A stretch of DNA of 59,295 nt. Source: Brevibacterium iodinum ATCC 49514 (GTDB lineage: Bacteria > Actinomycetota > Actinomycetes > Actinomycetales > Brevibacteriaceae). Every line of letters starts with the position of its first letter. The first letter of the stretch is position 1. The stretch is taken from NCBI RefSeq assembly GCF_900169265.1, contig NZ_FXYX01000022.1:1-59295 (forward strand), read 5' to 3'. Below are positions 7,667 to 16,900 of this stretch, in pieces. Both the position numbers and the translations under genes were made by a program. The notes under the pieces are model-generated. The model was not told the DNA's origin. It did no database searches and saw nothing but the letters and a program-made list of their open reading frames with translations.

Positions 7667-9778
7667 GTGGAAGACGAAAGCTACGGCGCCAGGCACCTGT
7701 CCGTCCTGTCCGGTCTTGAGGCGGTTCGCAAGCGACCCGGCATGTACATCGGCACGACCGATTCCCGTGGTCTCATGCACTGTCTGTGGGAGGTCATCGA
7801 CAACTCCGTCGACGAGGCGCTCGGCGGCCACGGTTCCGAGATCCTCATCGAACTCGCCGCTGACGGATCGGTGGCCGTCACCGACAAGGGCCGCGGCATC
7901 CCCGTCGACATCGAACCGAAGACCGGGCTGACCGGCGTCGAAGTCGTCATGACCAAGCTCCATGCCGGCGGAAAGTTCGGCGGCTCCTCCTACGCTGCTT
8001 CGGGCGGACTGCACGGAGTCGGCGCCTCGGTCGTCAACGCCCTGTCCGCTCGCCTCGACGTCGAAGTCACCCGCGGATCGAAGGTGCACAAGATGTCCTT
8101 CCGCCGAGGCGTGCCCGGACGCTTCGACGACTCCTCCGGCACAGCGAGCCCCGACAACCCCTTCGAGGCCTTCCAGGAGCCGACCGGCCTCGACATCGCC
8201 GGCAAAGCCAAGCGCGGCGCCACCGGCACTCGGGTCCAGTACTGGGCCGATCCGCAGATCTTCCTGTCCAAGGCCCAGTTCGACTACCCGCATCTGGTCG
8301 AACGCGCCCGTCAGACCGCTTTCCTCGTGCCCGGTCTCGAGCTGCGCATCGTCGATCGTCGCGGTGTCACTCGTGACGAGACCGGTGCCGTCATCGAAGA
8401 GCGCGAAGAGGTCTTCAAGTTCGACGGCGGAATCACCGAATTCGTTGATCACCTCTCCATCGACCCGCCGATCACCGACACCTGGCGATTGCAGAACACC
8501 GGCACCTTCAAGGAGACCGTCCCGGTCCTCAATTCCTCGGGTCACCTCGAGTCCAAGGAAGTCGAACGCGAGGTCGGCGTCGATATCGCTCTGCGCTGGG
8601 GGACCGGCTACGACACGAAGCTGAAGTCCTTCGTCAACGTTGTCGCCACTCCACAGGGCGGCACACACCTCGCCGGGTTCGAACAGGCCTGCCTGAAGGC
8701 GATGCGCAAGGCCGTCGACGCCAACGCACGCAAGCTCAAGGTCGGCAAGGACAAGCTCGAGAAGGACGATGTGCTCGCCGGCATCACCGCCGTCGTCACC
8801 GTGCAGCTGGCCGAACCCCAGTTCGAGGGGCAGACCAAGGAGGTCCTCGGCACCGCAGCAGTGCGACAGATCGTGGCGAAGACCGTCGAGTCTCAGCTCG
8901 GCGAGGTGCTTGCCTCGACCAAACGTGCTGAGAAGCAGCAGGCCGCTGTGCTCATGGAGAAAGTCGTGGCCGAGATGAAGTCGCGAATCTCCGCCCGCAC
9001 CCACAAGGAGAACCAGCGGCGGAAGACCGCGCTGGAAGCCTCGTCGCTGCCGGCGAAGCTCTACGACTGCCGTGACAACGGGGTGGAGAACACGGAGCTG
9101 TTCATCGTCGAGGGAGACTCGGCGATGGGGACGGCGAAGGCCGCTCGCAATTCCGACCACCAGGCGCTGTTCCCCATCCGCGGGAAGATCCTCAACGTGC
9201 AGAAGGCGACTCTGGCCGACATGCTCGCCAATGTCGAATGCTCAGCACTCATCCAGGTCATCGGCGCCGGCTCCGGGCGCAGCTTCGATATCGACGCTGC
9301 CCGGTACGGCCGAGTCATCATCATGACCGACGCCGATGTCGACGGAGCGCATATCCGCACTCTCCTGCTGACTCTGTTCTTCCGGTACATGAAGCCGCTG
9401 GTCGAGGCCGGTCGCGTCTTCGCGGCCGTGCCTCCACTGCACCGAGTCGAGGTCGTGACGAAGCGCGGAACGCCCAACGACATCGTCTACACCTACACCG
9501 AAGCCGAGCTCCACGCTCTGCTGAAGAAGCTCGAGAAGCAGAAGAAGACCTACAAGGAGCCGATCCAGCGGTACAAGGGCCTCGGCGAGATGGATGCCGA
9601 TCAGCTGGCCGAGACGACCATGGACCCGAGCATGCGCACCCTGCGTCGGGTGACGATGGCGGATGCCGAGATGGCGGAGAACACCTTCGAACTCCTCATG
9701 GGATCATCGGTCGGGCCGCGCAAGGAATTCATCGTCTCCGGCGCGGCCGTCCTCGATGCCGAACGCATCGACAGCTGA
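7667..9778 (+). CDS. parE: DNA topoisomerase IV / gyrase-like subunit B (ParE)
   Basis: 703 residues, type IIA topoisomerase ATPase subunit. GHKL motifs are VIDNSVDEAL, DKGRGIPVD and GGLHGVGASVVNALS (near 118). The TOPRIM domain has VEGDSAMG (near 480) and DADVDGAHIR (near 555), and the C-terminal RYKGLGEMDADQLAETTMDP is complete. Location beside sigA and the sequence style fit the actinobacterial ParE rather than the GyrB encoded near dnaA; the partner parC is not in the window. GTG start at 7667 with GAGAGG upstream; a GTG two bases earlier is out of frame. Confidence 0.85.
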   Translation: MEDESYGARHLSVLSGLEAVRKRPGMYIGTTDSRGLMHCLWEVIDNSVDEALGGHGSEILIELAADGSVAVTDKGRGIPVDIEPKTGLTGVEVVMTKLHAGGKFGGSSYAASGGLHGVGASVVNALSARLDVEVTRGSKVHKMSFRRGVPGRFDDSSGTASPDNPFEAFQEPTGLDIAGKAKRGATGTRVQYWADPQIFLSKAQFDYPHLVERARQTAFLVPGLELRIVDRRGVTRDETGAVIEEREEVFKFDGGITEFVDHLSIDPPITDTWRLQNTGTFKETVPVLNSSGHLESKEVEREVGVDIALRWGTGYDTKLKSFVNVVATPQGGTHLAGFEQACLKAMRKAVDANARKLKVGKDKLEKDDVLAGITAVVTVQLAEPQFEGQTKEVLGTAAVRQIVAKTVESQLGEVLASTKRAEKQQAAVLMEKVVAEMKSRISARTHKENQRRKTALEASSLPAKLYDCRDNGVENTELFIVEGDSAMGTAKAARNSDHQALFPIRGKILNVQKATLADMLANVECSALIQVIGAGSGRSFDIDAARYGRVIIMTDADVDGAHIRTLLLTLFFRYMKPLVEAGRVFAAVPPLHRVEVVTKRGTPNDIVYTYTEAELHALLKKLEKQKKTYKEPIQRYKGLGEMDADQLAETTMDPSMRTLRRVTMADAEMAENTFELLMGSSVGPRKEFIVSGAAVLDAERIDS

Positions 9779-9785
9779 TCTCGAC

Positions 9786-9814
9786 TGCTGAGTCAGCACC
9801 AATGCTGAGTCAGC
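9786..9814. repeat. Two tandem copies of palindrome GCTGAGTCAGC
   Basis: The 11-bp palindrome occurs at 9787-9797 and 9804-9814, 17 bases apart, between the parE stop codon and the terminator hairpin. Function unknown; it could be duplicated by slippage or bind a protein. Confidence 0.6.
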
Positions 9815-9826
9815 GCCACCTCATCT

Positions 9827-9855
9827 GAGCCCGGACCGAGAATCGGTCCGGGTTC
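9827..9855. terminator. Hairpin between parE and the M56 gene
   Basis: Stem CCCGGACCGA (830-839 of the 9 kb block) pairs with TCGGTCCGGG (843-852) around a GAA loop and is extended by three more pairs including one G-T. It overlaps the stop codon of the convergent M56 gene. Confidence 0.75.
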
Positions 9856-10747
9856 AGATGCCGAATGCGGACGGTGTGACGATGAGCAGGGTCGGCAGGA
9901 GCAGCAGCAGAACGGCCAGTCCGATCGACATCAGCCGCACGGGGATCCGCGCCGGATCCAGGGGATGCGACAGGCGCTGGATGCGCTGCGCGGACAGATC
10001 GCTGCGGTGGTCGGGGCTGATCGCGGCGGCCGATCTCACTGCCTGAGCCAGGATCTGCGGATCGACATGGTCGCGGGCCTGATCATCGGCCATGAGCTCG
10101 ATGAGCCGATTCACCGAGTTCAACCCGATCGCCGTGGCCGAGAAGTACGGCAGGGCCCGATGCCAGGCGGCGAAGGGGATGACGAGCACATCGTGCCGGA
10201 AATCCAGATGCGCCCGCTCATGGGCGATGACAGCGGTGCGCTCATCCTCGTCGAGGGCCTTGAGCAGACCGGTCGACAGAACGGCAGTGCCCTTCCGCGG
10301 CCCCTTGGGCAGGCAGTAGGCGACGGCCTCATCGGTGGTGATGATGCGCGTGTCGGGATAGGCGATCGACGGTTCGCTGAGCAGATGCAGGATCTCGTCG
10401 TGGCGCAGGCGAGTCTGCCGAGCCGAATAGAGGGTCAGGACCAGGCAGCCGAGCAGCCGACCGATGAGGAGCACGGCGATGACGAGGAAGATCCAGGCCA
10501 AGAGTGAGAGCTGAGTGTGGTCCTTGCCCCGGATGAGGTCGAAGAGTCCCTGCGGGAGACTCGTCGTTCCCGGGGTGACCGCGAAGGCGAGCGCAGCGCC
10601 GATGAGGGAGAGTCCTCCGGAGAGTCCGACAGCCTGCCAGAGGACGACCTCAGAGATCGGGTCACCGCGGAAACGCGCGAGGGCCGCAGGAATAGGCCAT
10701 GCCAGCAGAAAAGCCAGCACGGCCAGAACGATTCCCACGATGGTCAT
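9854..10747 (-). CDS. M56-family membrane metallopeptidase (BlaR1-like, no sensor domain)
   Basis: 297 residues with membrane segments at the N-terminus (first 25 residues), around 35-60, around 85-110 and at the C-terminus. The zinc motif HERAH is at residues 176-180 (VIAHERAHLDFRHD), with a later E-M-AD (ELMADDQA) that fits the third zinc ligand. It resembles the protease half of BlaR1/MecR1 but has no penicillin-binding sensor domain. It follows the BlaI-type repressor gene by 18 bases on the same strand, the usual BlaI-M56 pair of Actinobacteria (compare Rv1846c-Rv1845c). It probably cleaves or inactivates that repressor in response to an unknown signal. Confidence 0.85.
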   Translation of the reverse strand: MTIVGIVLAVLAFLLAWPIPAALARFRGDPISEVVLWQAVGLSGGLSLIGAALAFAVTPGTTSLPQGLFDLIRGKDHTQLSLLAWIFLVIAVLLIGRLLGCLVLTLYSARQTRLRHDEILHLLSEPSIAYPDTRIITTDEAVAYCLPKGPRKGTAVLSTGLLKALDEDERTAVIAHERAHLDFRHDVLVIPFAAWHRALPYFSATAIGLNSVNRLIELMADDQARDHVDPQILAQAVRSAAAISPDHRSDLSAQRIQRLSHPLDPARIPVRLMSIGLAVLLLLLPTLLIVTPSAFGI

Positions 10748-10765
10748 TGAGGTGACCGGCCTGAG

Positions 10766-11128
10766 TCAGGACTGCGTCGAGTGATTGCGCCCGAGCAGAT
10801 TGCGCAGCGCCTTGGTGTCGGCCTCCGAGACGGTGCCGAGGAAGCGAGCGAGGACAGCCTGACGATCCGGTGCCTGAGACAGCATCTCGTTCATCAGCTC
10901 CGCTACGTGATCCTCACGTGTCGATACCGCGACATAGCGATGCGGACGGATGCTGCGATCGCGAGTGACGAAGCCCTTCTTCTCGAGTCGAGACAGGACC
11001 GTATGGACCGTTGTCAGCGCGAGCTCACGATCCGAGAGGACTTCGCGGAGTTCGGCGGCGCTCAACCCCTCGTCGTGGACCCAGATGGCGTCCATGACGC
11101 TGCGTTCGAGTTCACCCAGTGTTCCCAC
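10766..11128 (-). CDS. blaI: BlaI/MecI/CopY-family transcriptional repressor
   Basis: 120 residues starting VGTLGELERSVMDAIW. The winged-helix core shows LSAAELREVLSDRELALTTVHTVLSRLEKKGFVTRD, the recognition helix region of the family, followed by the dimerisation helices. GTG at 11128 gives the normal family N-terminus; the frame stays open to 11293, but that extension has no family resemblance and would run through the operator. It is co-transcribed with the M56 protease and divergent from cydABDC. A 17-bp dyad in its own promoter and two more next to cydA make autoregulation and control of cytochrome bd likely. Confidence 0.88.
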   Translation of the reverse strand: MGTLGELERSVMDAIWVHDEGLSAAELREVLSDRELALTTVHTVLSRLEKKGFVTRDRSIRPHRYVAVSTREDHVAELMNEMLSQAPDRQAVLARFLGTVSEADTKALRNLLGRNHSTQS

Positions 11129-11176
11129 AGTTCTTTCGCCCTCAATTTCTTTGTCGGCCTGATCGCTCCAGTATAT

Positions 11177-11193
11177 CTCTACAGTCTGTCGAA
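11177..11193. promoter_or_regulatory. BlaI-like operator at the blaI promoter
   Basis: On the minus strand this reads TTCGACAGACTGTAGAG, matching 12 of 17 positions of TTCTACGAACTGTAGAA at 11305-11321. A -10-like TATACT lies just downstream on the same strand, so a bound repressor would cover the promoter spacer. Confidence 0.6.
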
Positions 11194-11304
11194 TTCCACA
11201 CAGAGGTATGAGCATCGGCAGAGGGGCGGACCTGGTCAGGGGAGCTTGCCCGAGAGCATACTTGGAACCGGGAGTCTTGAATGATGAAACCACTCGGGCA
11301 GGGT

Positions 11305-11338
11305 TTCTACGAACTGTAGAATTCTACGTGACGTAGAA
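11305..11338. promoter_or_regulatory. Two adjacent BlaI-like dyads upstream of cydA
   Basis: TTCTACGAACTGTAGAA (11305-11321) and TTCTACGTGACGTAGAA (11322-11338) lie end to end. Both are inverted repeats of the TAC...GTA type used by BlaI/MecI/CopY proteins. A -10-like TAGAAT (11317-11322) lies across their junction, 50 bases before the cydA start. Confidence 0.7.
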
Positions 11339-11371
11339 ATATTGCTCGCGTGAAACCTGAATGGAGCACCC

Positions 11372-12943
11372 ATGGAGCTGGACCCGGTCCTCATCGGACG
11401 CTGGCAATTCGGAATCACAACGGTCTACCACTTCTGGATGGTGCCGTTGACCCTGGGACTCGGCATGCTCGTGGCGGTCCTGCAGACCATCTATCATCGC
11501 ACCGGCAACGAGGTGTACCTGCGGAGCACGAAGTTCTTCGGCAAGCTCTTCCTCATCAACTTCATCATGGGCGTGGCCACCGGCCTGGTCCAGGAATTCC
11601 AGTTCGGCATGGCATGGAGCGAATACTCCCGCTTCGTCGGCGACGTCTTCGGCGCGCCCCTGGCGCTTGAGGCTCTGCTGGCCTTCTTCCTCGAGTCGAC
11701 CTTCCTCGGCCTGTGGATCTTCGGTTGGGGCCGACTGCCTCGCGCGGTTCACCTCGGTTCGCTGTGGCTCGCCGTCATCGGCACATGGATCTCGGCCTAT
11801 TTCATCATCGTCGCAAATTCCTGGATGCAGCACCCCGTCGGCGTCGAGATGGTCGACGGTCGGCCCGTGATGACCGACGTCTGGGCGGTCCTCGGCAACA
11901 ACACCGCCGTCGCCGCCTTCACGCACACGATCTTCGGTGCCCTGGCAGTGGGCGGATCCTTCCTCCTCGGCATCTCCTGGTACCACCTCTACCACCGGCG
12001 CAAGGCCGGAATCGACACTGTCGGTGCCGACGGCAAGGTCATCGTGGGCTCTTCGAAGGAGCTTCCCGGGCGGGACAAGACGGATCATGCGGTGTGGATC
12101 AAGTCCCTGCGCATCGGCGCGATCGTCGGCGTCCTCGCCTTCGCCGGCGTTTCGATCACCGGCGACGTCCAAGCCAAGCTGATGTTCGATCAGCAGCCCA
12201 TGAAGATGGCCTCCGCCGAAGCGGCCTGCCACGACGGCACCCAATTCTCCGTCCTCACGATCGCCGACCCGTCGTCGAACGACTGCGACGGAGTGCAGAA
12301 CATATTCGAGATCCCCGGTCTGCTGTCCTTCCTGGCCAACGGCGACTTCGACACCCCGGTCCACGGTGTGACGACGCTGCTGCCTGAATACCAGGAGCGC
12401 TACGGCACGCATATCCCCGACGACCCGCGGTACGGCGACCACGCCGGCGAACCCATCGACTACCAGCCGATCATGATCGTCACCTACTGGGGCTTCCGCA
12501 TGATGATCGGCTTCGGCGCTCTGGCCGCCGGCGTCTGCGTCATCGGACTGTGGCTGGCCCGCAAGGGCACGGTGCCCGAGTCGAAATGGCTCAGCCGCGG
12601 ATTCGTCCTGGCCATCACGGCACCGTTCCTCGCGAATTCGGCAGGATGGATCTTCACCGAAATGGGACGCCAGCCCTTCGTCGTCGCACCGAACCCGGCT
12701 CAGCTCGACGGAGTGTACATGTACACCCAGGCGGCGCTGTCACCCGAGGTGACACCGGCGATGCTGCTGTTCTCACTGATCAGTCTCACCTCCGTCTACG
12801 GAATTCTGATGGTCGTCGAACTGCGGCTGATCACGAAGTACGTCAAGGGGGGAGTCGCCTCGGCGATGCCCGAGCTCGACCAGACGAATACGAAACCCAC
12901 GATCACCGACAACGGCGACGACGTCCTGTCGTTCGCGTACTGA
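11372..12943 (+). CDS. cydA: Cytochrome bd ubiquinol oxidase subunit I
   Basis: 523 residues, the heme-bearing subunit of the bd-type terminal oxidase, which reduces oxygen to water using quinol. The protein starts MELDPVLIGRWQFGITTVYHFWMVPLTLG, including the conserved early His ligand region, and holds GWIFTEMGRQPF near residue 430 with the Glu and Met of the heme pocket. Multiple membrane helices are clear. The ribosome site is GGAGC, 8 bases upstream. It begins the cydA-cydB-cydDC operon; the operator dyads upstream suggest BlaI control. Confidence 0.95.
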   Translation: MELDPVLIGRWQFGITTVYHFWMVPLTLGLGMLVAVLQTIYHRTGNEVYLRSTKFFGKLFLINFIMGVATGLVQEFQFGMAWSEYSRFVGDVFGAPLALEALLAFFLESTFLGLWIFGWGRLPRAVHLGSLWLAVIGTWISAYFIIVANSWMQHPVGVEMVDGRPVMTDVWAVLGNNTAVAAFTHTIFGALAVGGSFLLGISWYHLYHRRKAGIDTVGADGKVIVGSSKELPGRDKTDHAVWIKSLRIGAIVGVLAFAGVSITGDVQAKLMFDQQPMKMASAEAACHDGTQFSVLTIADPSSNDCDGVQNIFEIPGLLSFLANGDFDTPVHGVTTLLPEYQERYGTHIPDDPRYGDHAGEPIDYQPIMIVTYWGFRMMIGFGALAAGVCVIGLWLARKGTVPESKWLSRGFVLAITAPFLANSAGWIFTEMGRQPFVVAPNPAQLDGVYMYTQAALSPEVTPAMLLFSLISLTSVYGILMVVELRLITKYVKGGVASAMPELDQTNTKPTITDNGDDVLSFAY

Positions 12944-12955
12944 GGGAAGGTCACG

Positions 12956-13978
12956 ATGGAAATCCTCGCCACAATCTGGTTCGTCCTCATCGTCGTGCTC
13001 TGGATGGGATACCTGCTCCTCGACGGCTTCGACCTCGGCGTGGGCATGATGATGCCCTTCCTCAGCCGCAGCGAACGCAGCAAGCGCGTTCTGCTCAACT
13101 CGATCGGTCCGGTCTGGGAAGGCAACGAGGTCTGGCTGATCACCGCGGCCGGAGCGATGTTCGCCGCCTTCCCGCACTGGTACGCCTCACTGTTCTCCGC
13201 GCTCTACATTCCACTGACCGTCTGCCTGCTCGCGCTGATCTTCCGCGCCGTGGCCATCGAATACCGCGGAAAGGGGCACTCGGAGAAGTGGAAGGCCTTC
13301 TGGACCTGGGCCCTGGCCGTGGGATCAGCCGGAACAGCCTTCTGCATCGGTGCGATGCTCGCACTCACGACCATCGGGCTGCCGCTCAATGATCATGGCG
13401 ACATGATCGGCGGTGCCTTCGCCTGGATGTCATGGCCGGCGCTCGTCGGCGGACTCGGCGGCCTCGGTTTCTCCCTGGCCCACGGGCTCATCTTCCTCGG
13501 TCTCAAGACCCAGGGCGAGGTCCGGGCGCGGTCGCGGCGCTGGGCCGGTCGGATCATGCTGCCGGCCGCGATTCCGTTCCTCATCTGGTTCGCCTTCTCG
13601 ATCACCCAGCGGACCTGGCTCGTCATTCCGGTGCTCATCGCGATCGCCGCTCTCATCTTCGCGTTCGTCGCGGTCCGCGCCGGTGCCGAGAAGCGCGCCT
13701 TCATCCTGCACGGGATCTACCTCATCGCCGGTCTGGCCGCGGTCTTCGCCGGTGTCTTCCCGAATGTCCTGCCCTCGACGATCGACCCGGCGAACTCGCT
13801 GACGATCGCTGCGGCATCCTCGTCGGACTACACCTTGAACGTCATGCTCATCGTGACGATCGTGATCCTGCCGATCATCATCGCCTACCAGATCTTCAGC
13901 TACCGGATGTTCCTCGGCCGCATCGCCGAGACCCACATCCCCGAAGCTCACAAGCTGCCGGTGGCGATCCGATCGTGA
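12956..13978 (+). CDS. cydB: Cytochrome bd ubiquinol oxidase subunit II
   Basis: 340 residues, all-helical membrane protein with the family's opening WFVLIVVLWMGYLLLDGFDLG and GPVWEGNEVWLI. It stabilises the oxidase with CydA. It starts 13 bases after cydA, and its stop codon overlaps the GTG start of cydDC, so translation of all three is probably coupled. Length is normal for the family. Confidence 0.95.
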   Translation: MEILATIWFVLIVVLWMGYLLLDGFDLGVGMMMPFLSRSERSKRVLLNSIGPVWEGNEVWLITAAGAMFAAFPHWYASLFSALYIPLTVCLLALIFRAVAIEYRGKGHSEKWKAFWTWALAVGSAGTAFCIGAMLALTTIGLPLNDHGDMIGGAFAWMSWPALVGGLGGLGFSLAHGLIFLGLKTQGEVRARSRRWAGRIMLPAAIPFLIWFAFSITQRTWLVIPVLIAIAALIFAFVAVRAGAEKRAFILHGIYLIAGLAAVFAGVFPNVLPSTIDPANSLTIAAASSSDYTLNVMLIVTIVILPIIIAYQIFSYRMFLGRIAETHIPEAHKLPVAIRS

Positions 13979-16900
13979 GCTCGCCCCTGTCGATCCTGCT
14001 CGAGCTGCCGACCGGTCGGCGGGGGTTGGCACTGTCCGTGCTCTCCGCCCTGTGCCGGTCGGTGGGAATCGTGCTCATCGCCGAAGCCCTGGTGAGAGCC
14101 ATCATCGGCCACAGCGCGCCCGGACTGTGGGTGGTCCTCGGAGCCCTCGGTGCGCTGCTGCGCGGCGGCGGTCTCTGGCTCGACCGCAGTCTGGGCACCA
14201 GCCTGGCAGCCGTTTCGAAACAGGGTCTGCGGCGCTCGATCCTCTCCGGTCTGCTGCGCGGCCGGGGACGCCCGCGGACGAATGCGGCGGTCACGGTCAC
14301 CCGCGGAATCGACGATCTCGACGACTACTTCACCACGGTGGTGCCGGCCCTGACCGCGGCCGCGGTGGTGCCCATCGTACTGCTGGTGCGGATCGTCTTC
14401 AGCGATGTCCTCTCGGCGGTCATCATCGCGGTGTGCCTGCCGTTGGTGCCGATGTTCATGGTGCTCATCGGCCGCTACACGGCAGAGTCGACCTCGGAGA
14501 CCATGGCTGCTCTGGAGCGGCTGTCGGATCACCTGGCCGAACTCGCCGAGGGGCTGCCCGTCCTCATCGGTCTCGGCCGATCACGCGATCACGCGCGCCG
14601 GCTGCGGGAACTGGGGGAGCGCTACCATCAGGCGAACCTCACGACGCTGCGCATCGCGTTCCTCTCCAGTCTGGCGCTTGAGCTCATCGCCACGATCTCC
14701 GTGGCGCTTGTCGCCGTGGTCATCGGTGTGCGCCTGGTCAACGGGTCGATGGACCTCGGGGATGGCCTGTTGGTTCTGCTCATCGCACCCGAATGCTTCA
14801 TCCCCCTGCGGGAACTCGGGGCCGGCTATCATGCGAGCGAGAACGGGCGTGAGGCTCGGGAGAGAGCTCGGGCGCTGCTGTCGGAGACACGGTCGGCAGA
14901 TAAGGATGTGCCGGCGACCGAGCCGGTGACGGCCCGGTCGACGACGGCGGGCGCACGCGCGCTCGATACCCCCGGCCGGGCGGGGGAGCAGAGGGTCCTC
15001 TACGCCGACGGCACACTCATCACGTGGTCTGGCGACATCGATACCCGGCCGGGAGTGACGACGATCAGCGGCAGGTCCGGAACCGGCAAGACGACAGTGC
15101 TCAGCGCGCTGGTCGGCAGTCTGCCAGCAGATGCACACACCACTGTCGGCCCGGTGAGCGCGGCCTATGTGCCGCAGGCTCCACGTATGTTCGCCGAGAC
15201 CATCGGCGCCGAACTGGCACTCTTCGGACTCGACGCCGACCAGGCTCGGACGGCGCTGTCGGCTGCCGGACTGCCCACCGATCTGCGGGTGCAGACGGCG
15301 GCGCTGAGCCCCGGCCAGCAGCGTCGGCTGGCGCTCGTTCGAGTGCGGCACCGCCTCGGTGACGGGGCCGAGCTGCTCGTCCTCGACGAACCGACTGCCC
15401 ACCTCGACGCCGACAATGCCGCCATCGTCATCGACATGATCGCCGAGGCGGCCGCCACCCACCGCGTGATCCTCGCCAGCCATGACGAACAGGTTCGCGC
15501 GCTGGCCGACACAGAGATCCGCCCTGAGAAGACGCACGTCGAAGCGGCAGAGAACGGTGTACCAGCGGGCTCGAAGGCAACCGCGATCGCGGATCATGCC
15601 CGAACCGACGGCGCCGAGGCTCCTGTCGCGCAGGCGCGGAATGACGCTTCCGATCCGGCGGAACGGACGGGTTCGGGCAGCGAGCCCGGGCATCGGTCCG
15701 GCGTCGAACCAGGCCCGAACATCTCGACGCAGGACTCCGGGGGCGAGTCCTGGACAGGTGCACTGCGACGTCGCTGGTCGATACTGGGCTCGAACCTGCC
15801 GCTGTTCACCCCGACCATGCTGGTGGCCGCGCTCACCGCCTGCGCGTCCAGCCTCGCGGCCATCGCCCTGACTGCCGTCTCCGCATGGCTCATCGTCGAA
15901 GCTTCGTACCAGCCGCCGATCATGCTGCTCATGGTCGCCATCGTCGGTGTGCGCTTCTTCGGGCTCGGTCGCTCCGTGCTGCTCTACGCCAGCCGGCTGA
16001 GACTCCACTCGGCGATCTTCGCCGCGCTTACGAGACTGCGCACACGGCTGTGGGAGCACTTCGAGCGCGTCGGCATGAGTGATCGGCGTCTGCTGACCTC
16101 GGATTCGGCGCTGCGCGCCATGGTCGCCGACGCCGACGACGTCCGCGACCTGGTGCCCCGGACTCTGTTCCCGCCTTTCGTCTCCACCATGGTCGTCATC
16201 GGCGTGAGCATCACTGCGGCACTTCTCGACGTGAGGTCACTGGGTTGGTTCGTCCTGGTGGGTGTCATCAACCTCGTCATCGTCCCGATTCTCGTCATCC
16301 GGGCAGAGAGCAGGTTGGCGTACGGAATCAGGGAGGACCGCAACCGGATCCTGTCCGTGCTCACTCGCGCTCTGCATGCAAAGGACGATCTGCGCACGAA
16401 CCGGGTCGACTTCGCAGTCCTCGGCCTGTTGGCCGGCTTGGAGGCCGACCTCGAGAAGAAGCAGAAGGCCTCTGCCCGCAACTTCGGGCTCGCCCAACTG
16501 TGGCTGCAGCTGAGCACGTTCACCACCGCAGTGATCCTGGCGGTGTCCACGGATGCTCCGACAGAGATCGTCGCGGTGCTCTCCCTCATGGCCTTGGGCC
16601 TGGGCGAAGTGTTCGCTTCGGCACTCGAAGCGTTCCGCCAGCTGCCCGCCCTGGGATCGGCACTGGACTGTCTGCCCGATGCAGACAGTGCGGCGGACCG
16701 CGAAGCCGAGGTCTCGGGACACGACGTCGAAGTGCAGGCTCCTGCTGCCGGAACGACGGCCGGCGAGAGCGACGACTCGTCGCGCAGCTCTGGCCCGGTC
16801 GAGCTCGTCGGCGTCGACGCCCTCGAATTCGACGAGATCACCGTCGGATGGGACGAACAGACTGTCGTCGCAGGACTCGACCTGAGAGCTCAACGCGGTA

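Noticed and set aside
13432..13974. N-terminal extension of cydDC into cydB
   Set aside because: The Arg/Pro-rich extension is cydB read in another frame; the GTG overlapping the cydB stop is the natural start.
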